Under the pieces are notes generated by a model. That model worked only from the letters and a program-made list of their open reading frames with translations, had not been told where the DNA came from and ran no database searches. Below are positions 48,919-57,454 of a DNA stretch of 64,000 bases, piece after piece (position 1 is the first letter of the stretch; the number at the start of each line of letters is the position of its first letter). The translations under genes and the position numbers were made by a program. The stretch is from Gemmatimonadota bacterium (GTDB lineage Bacteria; Latescibacterota; UBA2968; UBA8231): the NCBI GenBank assembly GCA_028875335.1, contig JAPPEF010000366.1, positions 1-64,000 of the forward strand, given 5' to 3'.

Positions 48919-50721
48919 TCAATACATCACTCCCACCGAGCCCCAGCGGCGTTCCGACGCCTCGTCGGCTTCTATCCGCAACTCGTACAGATACAGCCCC
49001 GGTGGCACCAATAACCCTTGATCGTCCGTTCCATCCCACTCCAGCGCATAAGCCCCGTTGCTGCCCATTCCCGCATAGGCTCGCCGCACCCGGCGACCGG
49101 CCAAGTCGTACATCTCCAGAGTCACCGCAGCCTCAGTAACGATCTTCAACAGCGCATAACTCAGCGCAAAGGCGTCGTTGGCTCCATCGCCGTTGGGCGT
49201 GAACAGCCGGGTTCCCTCCAACCGCGCCACCAGCGGCACGTTGCCGTCCGCAAAGCGCACGACCAGATTGGTCCCTTCCAGCGAGGGATCCACATCGCGC
49301 TCGTCGGCCACTTGGTACGCCTCTTCGAGCTGACCGTCTGCGTCCCTGCGGTCTAATGCCCGCACCTCAAAGCGCGTGTAGTCGCGGAACACAGCGCCGC
49401 GAAAGACGATCTGCACGAAGGTTCCCGTCTGCTCGATGTGCCGCCACAAGTCGACGTCGAAGCCCGCGCTTGGCTCATAGGTGGCGGAAAAGGAAATCTC
49501 CTCGTCATCGACGAGTATCCGCTCGATTTCCGTTACCTGCGCGGCCGTGCGCACCTGCAGGAAGCGGAAGCCCGTAGCTCGCGGGTCCGGGCCTCTATCG
49601 GGGCGCAGGCGCACTTCCATGGACAAGGTAAAGCGCGTCTCGACGCCCGGCTGCACGACGCTGGGGCTAATCTCGGCCAGCAGGCTACTGACCACCGGCG
49701 GTCGCGCAAATTCGAAGACCAGCCGCCTGAGTACGGCTCCTAGTGAGGCCATGCGCACCTTGAACTGCAAGAAGCGGCGCAGCCCTGGCGAGTGGATCAG
49801 ACCGCCGCTGACGGTCTGCCAGCTACTCCACAGCGGATTGGGTCTGATCGGCCCCTTTTCCTCGGCGGGCAATGCTTGGTAATCCTCTTTGCTCACCCGT
49901 CGTAGCCCGTCCTGCGCTTGGAGATCTATGCTGAAGTAGTGATCGGGGTCGCGATCGGAGCCGGTGCGCGTCTGCACCGTGGCAGGGGCGTTTTCTATGG
50001 AACCTCCCTCGTAGCGCACTTTGCCCCAGACGATGTTGGGATAGCGCGTCCTGACCGGCCTAGAGACGTAAGTACCCACGGGCGCGTCGCCAGCGGCGTA
50101 GATTTCCACTTCCGCCAGTTCCCACTCGCGCTCAGTGCTAGGCTCTATGAGCACGTAGCGCACGTTGCGGCTATCGAAGTCCCGTTCCACCACAGGCTCG
50201 ACGTTGGGGCTGTCGGCGAAAAAGCTGATAGCAGGGTCGTACTCTGCTTGGCGTTCGGCCTTGGTGTAGAGGCGAAAAACCTGTAGGAAGCGGCGTCTGT
50301 TCTGGCGGTCAAGGCGCGGGAAGAGGCGGACGCGATTGACGCGGAAGGTGGCGCCGAGGTTGATCTCTACGGGCGTACTGCGGTCGATAGCGGCAAACTG
50401 ATCTGGGTCGAAAGACGTAGTGGAATTGCCGTCGTATAGCAGAGTGCCTAGGGGTACGCGGAGGGTGCCAGCGGGATTTTCCACCAGCCCCACTGCCATG
50501 CCTCCGCGCTCGGCCAAGCGCAGCGATAGATTTTCGCCGGCTTCTGCCGGCCACATCCAGATGGAATCGCGCGCTACCCCTAAGAATTGAGCTTCCTCGA
50601 CAATGCTGTCCCAGCGGCCTAAGCGACCGTCTTGACCCACGTCGAGGGTATCGACGGCCAGCGCGGAAGTGGCGCTGCAGAAGAAGCCGATTAACAGGGC
50701 GTAATGTATGGCGTTATTCAA
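48919..50721 (-). CDS. Secreted protein with CHU_C/FlgD-like C-terminal domain, A3
   Basis: About 600 residues from TTG 50721, which opens a signal peptide (LNNAIHYALLIGFFCSATSA, then LAVDT). The frame upstream to 50883 merely shadows the neighbouring gene's end. A discoidin-like domain lies around residues 85-165 of the mature numbering (TPVEINLGATFRVNRVRLFP, VEIYAAGDAPVGTYV). The C-terminus has RLFTPNGDGANDAFALSYAL, LEMYDLAGRRVRRAY, LEWDGTDDQGLLVPPGLYLY and ends GSVGVMY. The ribosome site is weak; translation may depend on the FG-GAP gene ending 15 bases upstream. Confidence 0.8.
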   Translation of the reverse strand: MNNAIHYALLIGFFCSATSALAVDTLDVGQDGRLGRWDSIVEEAQFLGVARDSIWMWPAEAGENLSLRLAERGGMAVGLVENPAGTLRVPLGTLLYDGNSTTSFDPDQFAAIDRSTPVEINLGATFRVNRVRLFPRLDRQNRRRFLQVFRLYTKAERQAEYDPAISFFADSPNVEPVVERDFDSRNVRYVLIEPSTEREWELAEVEIYAAGDAPVGTYVSRPVRTRYPNIVWGKVRYEGGSIENAPATVQTRTGSDRDPDHYFSIDLQAQDGLRRVSKEDYQALPAEEKGPIRPNPLWSSWQTVSGGLIHSPGLRRFLQFKVRMASLGAVLRRLVFEFARPPVVSSLLAEISPSVVQPGVETRFTLSMEVRLRPDRGPDPRATGFRFLQVRTAAQVTEIERILVDDEEISFSATYEPSAGFDVDLWRHIEQTGTFVQIVFRGAVFRDYTRFEVRALDRRDADGQLEEAYQVADERDVDPSLEGTNLVVRFADGNVPLVARLEGTRLFTPNGDGANDAFALSYALLKIVTEAAVTLEMYDLAGRRVRRAYAGMGSNGAYALEWDGTDDQGLLVPPGLYLYELRIEADEASERRWGSVGVMY

Positions 50722-50735
50722 TTTGCTCGGCTCGC

Positions 50736-52850
50736 TTATTCGAGTTTGACCATTTTGCGGGTGCGCGTCTGCTCGTCCACCTGCACCCGATATACATAGA
50801 CGCCAGCGGCGACAGGTCGGCCTTGCGCGTCGCGGCCATCCCACGTCAGTCGATGCTCGCCAGCGGGCAGCGGTCCCGTCCACACTTGGCGCAGCGGCTG
50901 CCCTAGGATGTTGTAGATGGTTAAGTCCACGTTCTTAGCTCCGGCGGGTACGGCCAAGGGGATGGTCGTGGCCGGATTGAACGGGTTGGGATAGTTGGCA
51001 CCGAGGGTAAAGGCCGTTGGTGTGGCTGTCTCGCTGGCTACGGCCGTGGCCGAGGTGCCTTGGTTGAGCAAGACGAAGACGCCGCCGTGGTCGCTTGCGG
51101 GACTGGTTCCTATCACGACTAGGTCGGTGTCGTCATCGCCGTTGACATCGCTGGCGAAGATCTGATTGCCCTCGCTTGGCAGGGGGTAGTAGCCTTCGAG
51201 GGTGGGCACGCCGTTGGGCTGGCCGAGCAGCACCACCAGCGCCGGACCGACGGGCGAGTTGCCAGCGATCATGGCCACATCCAGCACGCCATCGCCGTTG
51301 AGGTCGCTGGTGATGACCTCTGACGGGAGCACCTCCCAGTCGAGCAAGGAATGGCGTGCCAACCCGCCGGAGGCGTCCAGACGCCACAGAGCCAAGCCAT
51401 AGTAGTCGAAGGCGAATTTGAGGAACGGATCTATGTTCTCGGAGGAGCCGAGTAGATCCACCATTCCATCGCCATCGAAGTCGGCCAGTAGGTGCAGGCC
51501 ACAGGGATTGATCGGGGCCGCAAAAGAGAGCGGCGGTTCCTCGATGGCGGCCCACGGCTGGGTCAGTTGCCAAAAGTCTTGATCTTGAGGCTCAAAGCAG
51601 GTCCCTCTCCATAACAGGCTCGCAGCTTTGCCGAGGGGTTGTCCGGTGGATAGGTAGGCCAAGCGCCACTCCTCGCTGTCGAAGACGAAGGTATCGCTAT
51701 CGACAAAGTCGTAGCCGTCGTTGATCCACATAGTCACTTCTTGGAAAACAACATCGCCGACCAACAAGTCCACATCGCCATCGCCGTCGCCATCAGCCAA
51801 GCCAACGAGCGAGACGTCGAACAGTTGCAAAATGGGATCAAAGCCGCCGCCCCAGTTGTACCACACTTCGACGCTCCTCCCCCATTGGTCGTCAACGACC
51901 AGATCGAGGAGTCCATTGCCGTCGAAGTCGCTTCCCTGGAGGTACATGCTTGGAGGGTCGTCAGCGGGTTCGGTTGAGAGGAGGAACTCTTGGGTGGGTT
52001 CAAAGCGGCCTAGTCCGTCGTTGGACGCCACAATCCAGCCCAGTTGTCTTTCGCCGTCCATGGGCCGGTTCCAGACTGCTACGAGATCCGCGTCGCCATC
52101 GCCATCTACATCGCCCACCGCTCCGAACGATTCTCCCAGTTGGTCCATCGTAATGCTTGGGATGCCGATGCCCTCGCCGAGTGGAAAAAAGTCGGGGTCG
52201 GCGAACAGCGCACCAGGCGGCCCCAACGCCACACCGAGATCTCTAGGCGACAATTCTCCCTGTGCCATCTCTTCGGCTCCCGTGAGCTGGATCCAGTCTA
52301 TTTCTAAAAACTTGGGATGGTTTTCTATATCCAGCGGGTATAGGTACAACATCATGTCTATACGGATAGTATAGAGGGTGTCCTGCCAGATGATCTCCTG
52401 CTCTGGGTCTGTTGCCAAGGCGCGTAGATCTATGGTGAGGTCTTCCCATTCGATGGGATAGGGTTGACGATCGCTCCCCGCGGCACTGCGCCCCGCTTTA
52501 GGGTGGCGTCTTTTCTCGGCGTTGGACCAGTACATCGAGAATGGCCCCTCAGTGGGGCTGTGATGGATGAGGCGCAGCCGTAGGGTGAGGCGGTCGAATA
52601 GGGCCGAGTCTTGCCCAATCAGCGGCGAGCGCAATTGAACGGTGGGTCTGCGACCCGGCACCGGCGCAATGCGCCAGACGCCATCGACGATTTCGGTCTG
52701 TAGTGGGTCGTTGCTGCCTATTTCGTTGCTATAACCAGCACTTTCCCGGGCGCTCCAGCCATAGGTGGAGCCGTCGTCGAAATCCCACGTTAGGGCAAAG
52801 GCTCCGCCTGGAACGGCCACCAACAACATTGCTAAGAGAACGCGGCGCAT
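50736..52850 (-). CDS. FG-GAP/VCBS surface protein with T9SS-like sorting domain, P1
   Basis: About 704 residues from ATG 52850, which starts a signal peptide (MRRVLLAMLLVAVPGGAFAL). An N-terminal beta domain opens LTWDFDDGSTYGWSARES. The middle is built of FG-GAP/VCBS calcium-binding repeats: GDVDGDGDADLVAVWNRP, GSDFDGNGLLDLVVDDQW, DGDGDGDVDLLVGD, ADFDGDGMVDLLGSSE, SDLNGDGVLDVAMIAGNS, SDVNGDDDTDLVVIGTS. The C-terminus is the FlgD-like sorting domain: LGANYPNPFNPATTIPLAVP, LTIYNILGQPLRQVWTG, LTWDGRDAQGRPVAAGVYVY and TRKMVKLE. First of four paralogues reading leftward; surface anchored or secreted by inference. Confidence 0.92.
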   Translation of the reverse strand: MRRVLLAMLLVAVPGGAFALTWDFDDGSTYGWSARESAGYSNEIGSNDPLQTEIVDGVWRIAPVPGRRPTVQLRSPLIGQDSALFDRLTLRLRLIHHSPTEGPFSMYWSNAEKRRHPKAGRSAAGSDRQPYPIEWEDLTIDLRALATDPEQEIIWQDTLYTIRIDMMLYLYPLDIENHPKFLEIDWIQLTGAEEMAQGELSPRDLGVALGPPGALFADPDFFPLGEGIGIPSITMDQLGESFGAVGDVDGDGDADLVAVWNRPMDGERQLGWIVASNDGLGRFEPTQEFLLSTEPADDPPSMYLQGSDFDGNGLLDLVVDDQWGRSVEVWYNWGGGFDPILQLFDVSLVGLADGDGDGDVDLLVGDVVFQEVTMWINDGYDFVDSDTFVFDSEEWRLAYLSTGQPLGKAASLLWRGTCFEPQDQDFWQLTQPWAAIEEPPLSFAAPINPCGLHLLADFDGDGMVDLLGSSENIDPFLKFAFDYYGLALWRLDASGGLARHSLLDWEVLPSEVITSDLNGDGVLDVAMIAGNSPVGPALVVLLGQPNGVPTLEGYYPLPSEGNQIFASDVNGDDDTDLVVIGTSPASDHGGVFVLLNQGTSATAVASETATPTAFTLGANYPNPFNPATTIPLAVPAGAKNVDLTIYNILGQPLRQVWTGPLPAGEHRLTWDGRDAQGRPVAAGVYVYRVQVDEQTRTRKMVKLE

Positions 52851-52911
52851 TGTTTGTCTCCAGAGTTTGTGGGTAGTGCAGTTTAGTTTCCTCATCTCCA
52901 GCCCCTATCGT

Positions 52912-54948
52912 CTATTCGATTTTGACCATTTTGCGGGTGCGGGTCTGCTCGTCCACCTGCAACCGATACATATAGACCCCAGCGGCGACAGGTCGGCCTT
53001 GCGCGTCGCGGCCATCCCAAGATAGGTCGTGCTCGCCAGCCGACAGCGGTCCCGTCCACACTCGGCGCAGCGGCTGCCCTAGGACATTGTAGATGGTTAA
53101 ATCCACGTTCTTGGCTCCAGCGGGCACGGCTAAGGGGATGGTTGTGGAGGGATTGAAGGGGTTGGGATAGTTGACGCCTAAAGCAAAAGCCGTTGGCGTG
53201 GCTACCTCGCTGGCTACGGCGGTGGCTGGGGTACCTTGGTTGATAAAGACGAAGACGCCGCCGTGGCCGCTTTCGGGACTTGTTCCCAGCACGATCAGAT
53301 CAGTGTCGCCATCGCCGTTGACATCGCCGGTGAGGACCTGACTGCCCTCGCTTGGCAGGGGGTAGTAGCCTTCGAGGACGGGTGCGCCGTTGCGCTGGCC
53401 GAGCAATACCATCAGTGCCGAACCGTCGGTCAAGTTCCTGTCGACTAGGGCTATATCTAGGAGCCCATCGCCGTTGAGGTCGCTAGCGGTGGCTGCGTGC
53501 GATGGGCGCACCTGCCAGTCGAGCAAGGAATGGCGTGCCAACACGCCCGAAGTGTCCATGCGCCACAGAGCTAAGCCGTAGTAGCCATCGTGAAAGACCA
53601 TGGGGGAGCCGAGTATGTCCGCCGTTCCATCGCCATCGAAGTCGGCCAGCAGGTGCAGGGCGTCGCGGTCGACCGCGGCTTCGAAGAAGAGCGGTGGCTC
53701 TTGGACGGCCGCCCACGGCCGGGTCAGTTGATAGGAGCCCGGCGTCCGAGGGCCGTTCCACAACAGGCTGGCGGCTTCGCCGAGGGGTTGTCCAGCGGGT
53801 AGGTAAGCAAAGTGAACCTCCTCGCTGTCGAGGACGAATTCCTCGCCGCGGACAAAGTCGTAGTCGTCGTTGATCCACAGGACCACTTGGGACCCACCGG
53901 CGGAAACCAACAGGTCCACATCGCCGTCGCCGTCGCCATCGGCCAAACCAACGAGCCTGACCTTGGGCAGTTGCAGAGTGGGATCAAAGCCGTCGCCCCA
54001 ATTGTACCACAGTTCGACGGTCTGGCTTTCGGCCACGACCAGATCGAGGAGTCCATCGCCGTCGAAGTCGCTTCCCCGCAGGTCCATGCGTCGAATGGGG
54101 TCAGAAAAGGGTGTGGTTGAGAAGGTGACATCTTGGGAGGGTTCAAAGCCGCCTAGTCCGTCGTTGGACGCCACGGTCCAGCCTTGGTGTCTTTCGCGGT
54201 CTATAAGGCGGTTCCAGGCCACCACGAGATCCGCATCGCCATCGCCGTCCACGTCGCCCACTGCGCCGCGCGATTTTTGCAGGGAGCCTAGGGTGCCGAT
54301 GCTCTCTCCGAGCGGGAAAAAGTCGGGTTCGGCGAACAACGTGCCGGGCGGCCCCATCTCTACCGCGATATCCTCAGGCGACAATTCCCCCTGTGCCAAC
54401 TCTTCGGTTCCTGTAAGCTGGATCCAGTCCACCTCTAAAAATCTTGGATGATTTTCTAGGTCCTGCGAGTCCCGATATAAAACCATGTATATGGAAAAAT
54501 TAAAGAGGGTATCCTGCCAGGTGACCTTCTGCTCTAGGTCTGCTGCCAAGGCGCGTAGATCTAGGGTGATTTCTTCCCATTCGATGGGATAGGGTTGAAT
54601 ATGGCTCGTCCACTGGTTTCTGTCCTCGGCATTGGACCAGCCCAGCCGGAGTTCCCCATGCTCGGTGGGGCTGTGGTGGATGAGACGCAGCCGGAGGGTG
54701 AGGCGGTCGAACAAGGCCGAGTCTTTGCCGATCAACGGCGAGCTCAATGAAACGGTGGGTCTTTGACCGGGCACGGGCGCGATGCGCCAGGTGTCATCGA
54801 CGACTTGGCTGTATAGTGGTTCGCTACTGAAAGCAGAACTTTGCCGAGCGATCCAGCCATGGGTGGTGCCGTCGGCGAAATCCCACGTTAGGGCAAAAGA
54901 TCTAAGTGGAGCCGCCAACGACAAAATTGCAAAGAGCGCGTAGCGCAT
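52912..54948 (-). CDS. FG-GAP/VCBS surface protein with T9SS-like sorting domain, P2
   Basis: A 678-residue paralogue of P1 from ATG 54948 (MRYALFAILSLAAPLRSFAL). The Arg-rich extension read upstream to 55119 is an out-of-frame shadow of P3's sorting domain and is left out. It opens LTWDFADGTTHGWIARQSS and carries calcium-type repeats GDVDGDGDADLVVAWNRL, GSDFDGDGLLDLVVAES, ADFDGDGTADILGSP, SDLNGDGLLDIALVDRN and GDVNGDGDTDLIVLGTS. The tail is LGVNYPNPFNPSTTIPLAVP to TRKMVKIE. It follows P3 by 23 bases. Confidence 0.92.
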   Translation of the reverse strand: MRYALFAILSLAAPLRSFALTWDFADGTTHGWIARQSSAFSSEPLYSQVVDDTWRIAPVPGQRPTVSLSSPLIGKDSALFDRLTLRLRLIHHSPTEHGELRLGWSNAEDRNQWTSHIQPYPIEWEEITLDLRALAADLEQKVTWQDTLFNFSIYMVLYRDSQDLENHPRFLEVDWIQLTGTEELAQGELSPEDIAVEMGPPGTLFAEPDFFPLGESIGTLGSLQKSRGAVGDVDGDGDADLVVAWNRLIDRERHQGWTVASNDGLGGFEPSQDVTFSTTPFSDPIRRMDLRGSDFDGDGLLDLVVAESQTVELWYNWGDGFDPTLQLPKVRLVGLADGDGDGDVDLLVSAGGSQVVLWINDDYDFVRGEEFVLDSEEVHFAYLPAGQPLGEAASLLWNGPRTPGSYQLTRPWAAVQEPPLFFEAAVDRDALHLLADFDGDGTADILGSPMVFHDGYYGLALWRMDTSGVLARHSLLDWQVRPSHAATASDLNGDGLLDIALVDRNLTDGSALMVLLGQRNGAPVLEGYYPLPSEGSQVLTGDVNGDGDTDLIVLGTSPESGHGGVFVFINQGTPATAVASEVATPTAFALGVNYPNPFNPSTTIPLAVPAGAKNVDLTIYNVLGQPLRRVWTGPLSAGEHDLSWDGRDAQGRPVAAGVYMYRLQVDEQTRTRKMVKIE

Positions 54949-54971
54949 AGTTTTCTCCAGAGGCCGGCTAT

Positions 54972-57098
54972 CTATTCGATTTTGACCATTTTGCGGGCGT
55001 ACGTCTGCTCGTCCACCTGCAACCGATACACATAGATCCCGGCGGCGACGGGTTGGCCCTGCGCGTCGCGGCCATCCCAAGTTAGCTGGTGCTCGCCAGC
55101 CAGCAGCGGACCCGTCCACACTCGGCGCAGCGGCTGCCCCAAGACATTGTAGATGGTCAAATTCACGTTCTTGGCTCCGGCAGGCACGGTCAAGGGGATG
55201 GTCGTGGCGGGATTGAACGGGTTGGGATAGTTGGCACCCAACGAAAAGGCCGTTGGCGTGGTCGTCGTCTCGCTGGCTACGGCCGTGGCTGGGGGGCCTT
55301 GATTGATAAAGACGAAGACGCCGCCGTGGTCGCTGGCCGGACTCGTTCCTAGTACGACTAGATCGGTGTCGCCATCGCCGTTGACATCGCTGGCGAAGAC
55401 CTGATTGCCCTTGCCGGGCAGGGGGTAATAGCCTTCGAGGACGGGTGCATCGTTGCGCTGGCCGAACAACACCACTAGCGCCGAACCGACGGTCAAGTTG
55501 CTAGCGACTAGGGCTACATCTAAGAGTCCATCGCCGTTGAGGTCGCTGGCGTTGGCTACTGACGGGAACACCTTCCAGTCGAGCAAGGAATGGCGTGCCA
55601 ACACGCCGGAGGCGTCCAGACGCCATAGAGCCAAGCCGTAGTAGTCCGTGGCAAGGAACGTATCTATGCGCTCGGGGGAATAGAGCATGTCCACTGTGCC
55701 ATTTCCATCGAGGTCGGCGATCAAGTGCAGGGCGTCAGGATGAATCACGGCCTCGACAGCGAGCGGTGGTTCCTCGATGGCTGTCCACGGTCGGGTTAAT
55801 TGCCAGGAGCCTTGGGAGCGGAACCAGAAGTCTGGGGAGTGGTACCACAATAGGCTCGCAGCTTCGCCTAGGGGTTGTACGGCGGGTAGGTAGGGGAACA
55901 TTCTCTCGCTATCGAGGGCGAATTCCTCGCTATCGACAAAGTCGTAGCCATCGTTGATCCACAGGATCGCGTAATACGATCCGTCGTCAAACCCCCCGTG
56001 ATACCTCCGGACTAACAGGTCCACATCACCGTCGCCGTCGCCATCGGCCAAGCCAAGGGGCCAGACGCCGGACAGTTGCGGGGTGGGCTCAAAGCCGCCG
56101 CCCCAGTTGTACCACACTTCGACGGTCCCGCCTTGGGGAACAACTAGATCTAGGAGTCCATCGCCGTCGAAGTCGTCTCCCTGAAGGTACATGCGTGGGG
56201 GGTCGTCAGAGGGTTCGGTTGAGAGGAGGAACTCTTGGGTGGGTTCAAAGCCGCCTAGTCCGTCGTTGGACGCCACGGTCCAGCCGAGGTGGCTTTCGTC
56301 GCCCACGAGGCGGTTCCAGGCCACCACGAGATCCGCATCGCCATCGCCGTCCACGTCGCCCACCGCGCCTTGCGATTCTTGCCGATAGCCTCGCCGACTG
56401 TCTGGGATGCCGATGCCCTCTCCGAGTGGGAAAAAGTCGGGTTCGGCGAACAGCGTGCCGGGCGGCTCCAACTCCACCGCGAGCTCCCGAGGCGACAACT
56501 CTCCCTGCGCCAACTCTTCAGCTCCCGTGAGCTGGATCCAGTCTATTTCTAAAAACTTTGGATGGTTTTCTAGATCCTGCGAGTCTCGGAATAACATCAT
56601 GTCTATATGAATGTTAAAGAGAGTATCCTGCCAGACGATCTTTCGCTCTATGTCTTCTGCTGTCAAATCTCGTAGCTCTATGGTGAGGTCTTCCCATTCG
56701 ATGGGATAGGGTTGCAGACTTCTCCCCATGCTACTAGGCAGTGCTTCAGAGTGGCGTCTCTCCTCGGCATTGGACCAGCTCATCAAGAGTGGCCCCTCGG
56801 TGGGGCTATGGTGTATGAGGCGCAGCCGTAGGGTGACGCGGTCGAACAGGGCCGAGTCTTTGCCGATCAACGGCGAGCGCAATTGAACGGTGGGTCTGCG
56901 ACCAGGCACGGGCGCAATGCGCCAGACGCCATCGACGATTTCGCTCTGTAATGGGTCCCTACTGCCTAATTTATTGCTATAATGATAACTTTCCCGGGCG
57001 GTCCAGCCCCAAGTGGATCCATCGTCGAAATCCCACGTCAGGGCAAAGGTTCCAAGTGGAGCGGCCAACAATAGAATTGCAAAGAGAAAACAGCGCAT
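54972..57098 (-). CDS. FG-GAP/VCBS surface protein with T9SS-like sorting domain, P3
   Basis: A 708-residue paralogue with signal peptide MRCFLFAILLLAAPLGTFAL and the same plan: LTWDFDDGSTWGWTARESYH, repeats GDVDGDGDADLVVAWNRL, DDFDGDGLLDLVVPQG, ADLDGNGTVDMLYSPE, SDLNGDGLLDVALVASN, SDVNGDGDTDLVVLGTS and the sorting tail LGANYPNPFNPATTIPLTVP to ARKMVKIE. It is the first gene of the long run that ends at the 39056 terminator. Its upstream region copies that of P4. Confidence 0.92.
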   Translation of the reverse strand: MRCFLFAILLLAAPLGTFALTWDFDDGSTWGWTARESYHYSNKLGSRDPLQSEIVDGVWRIAPVPGRRPTVQLRSPLIGKDSALFDRVTLRLRLIHHSPTEGPLLMSWSNAEERRHSEALPSSMGRSLQPYPIEWEDLTIELRDLTAEDIERKIVWQDTLFNIHIDMMLFRDSQDLENHPKFLEIDWIQLTGAEELAQGELSPRELAVELEPPGTLFAEPDFFPLGEGIGIPDSRRGYRQESQGAVGDVDGDGDADLVVAWNRLVGDESHLGWTVASNDGLGGFEPTQEFLLSTEPSDDPPRMYLQGDDFDGDGLLDLVVPQGGTVEVWYNWGGGFEPTPQLSGVWPLGLADGDGDGDVDLLVRRYHGGFDDGSYYAILWINDGYDFVDSEEFALDSERMFPYLPAVQPLGEAASLLWYHSPDFWFRSQGSWQLTRPWTAIEEPPLAVEAVIHPDALHLIADLDGNGTVDMLYSPERIDTFLATDYYGLALWRLDASGVLARHSLLDWKVFPSVANASDLNGDGLLDVALVASNLTVGSALVVLFGQRNDAPVLEGYYPLPGKGNQVFASDVNGDGDTDLVVLGTSPASDHGGVFVFINQGPPATAVASETTTTPTAFSLGANYPNPFNPATTIPLTVPAGAKNVNLTIYNVLGQPLRRVWTGPLLAGEHQLTWDGRDAQGQPVAAGIYVYRLQVDEQTYARKMVKIE

Positions 57099-57109
57099 AG
57101 GAGCACCTA

Positions 57110-57262
57110 TAGGGTTTTTGGTCGTTTTGACGCCCTGTAGGTTAAGCTACTCGCACATTCCGTGCCAAATGTCAGGCCGCGCATAAAAAATTATTCAGAG
57201 GTATCCTAAAAGATTGGAAATACAGTAGTTAAAAATGTGAATTTATTTTTTCTAGGCGTTGC
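57110..57262. repeat. Duplicated upstream region, copy before P3
   Basis: This stretch is alignable over about 150 bases with 59580-59735, upstream of P4 (for example ctactcgcacattccgtgcc and gtgaatttattttttctagg blocks in both). The similarity continues from the coding part, so gene and promoter were duplicated together. It presumably carries the promoter; I could not fix a -35/-10 pair. Confidence 0.85.
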
Positions 57263-57283
57263 GTCTTCCGTCGGCGCAAGGTC

Positions 57284-57344
57284 TTCCACGTTTTTTCGTG
57301 TATTTTCCACGACTTTCCGTGTACTTCCACGACTTTCCGTGTTG
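57284..57344. repeat. Three tandem palindromic copies, CACG-N6-CGTG
   Basis: Copies at 57287-57300, 57308-57321 and 57328-57341, spaced 21 and 20 bases, each with arms CACG and CGTG; copies 2 and 3 are identical (TTCCACGACTTTCCGTGT). They lie about 190-245 bases upstream of P3 on its strand. The two-turn spacing puts them on one face of the helix, as in operator arrays. Confidence 0.8.
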
Positions 57345-57384
57345 GCTGCGCCATCGCCAAGAAGCCCGCCGGAAGGTCTGCAAA

Positions 57385-57445
57385 GACGGCCAGCGCGAGA
57401 GTAGGCTGATTAACAGGGCGCAGTGTATGGATTTATTTAATTTGC
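57385..57445 (-). pseudogene. Remnant of a CHU_C-type gene start
   Basis: This segment resembles 50651-50721, the signal-peptide part of A3 (shared blocks gacggccagcgcg and gattaacagggcg). The reading LNKSIHCALLI matches LNNAIHYALLI, then decays. The A3 start codon TTG is TTA here. It lies just downstream of P4 as A3 lies downstream of P1, so a P-A gene pair was duplicated and the A copy was lost. The rest of 57099-57454 holds the duplicated upstream region and the palindromes. Confidence 0.65.
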
Positions 57446-57454
57446 TCGGACCAT

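Noticed and set aside
50722..50883. Arg-rich N-terminal extension of the A3 gene (MDGTAARWRASTDVGWP)
   Set aside because: It reads the end of the neighbouring FG-GAP gene out of frame; the same peptide pattern recurs at 54949-55119 and 57446-57602 for the same reason.
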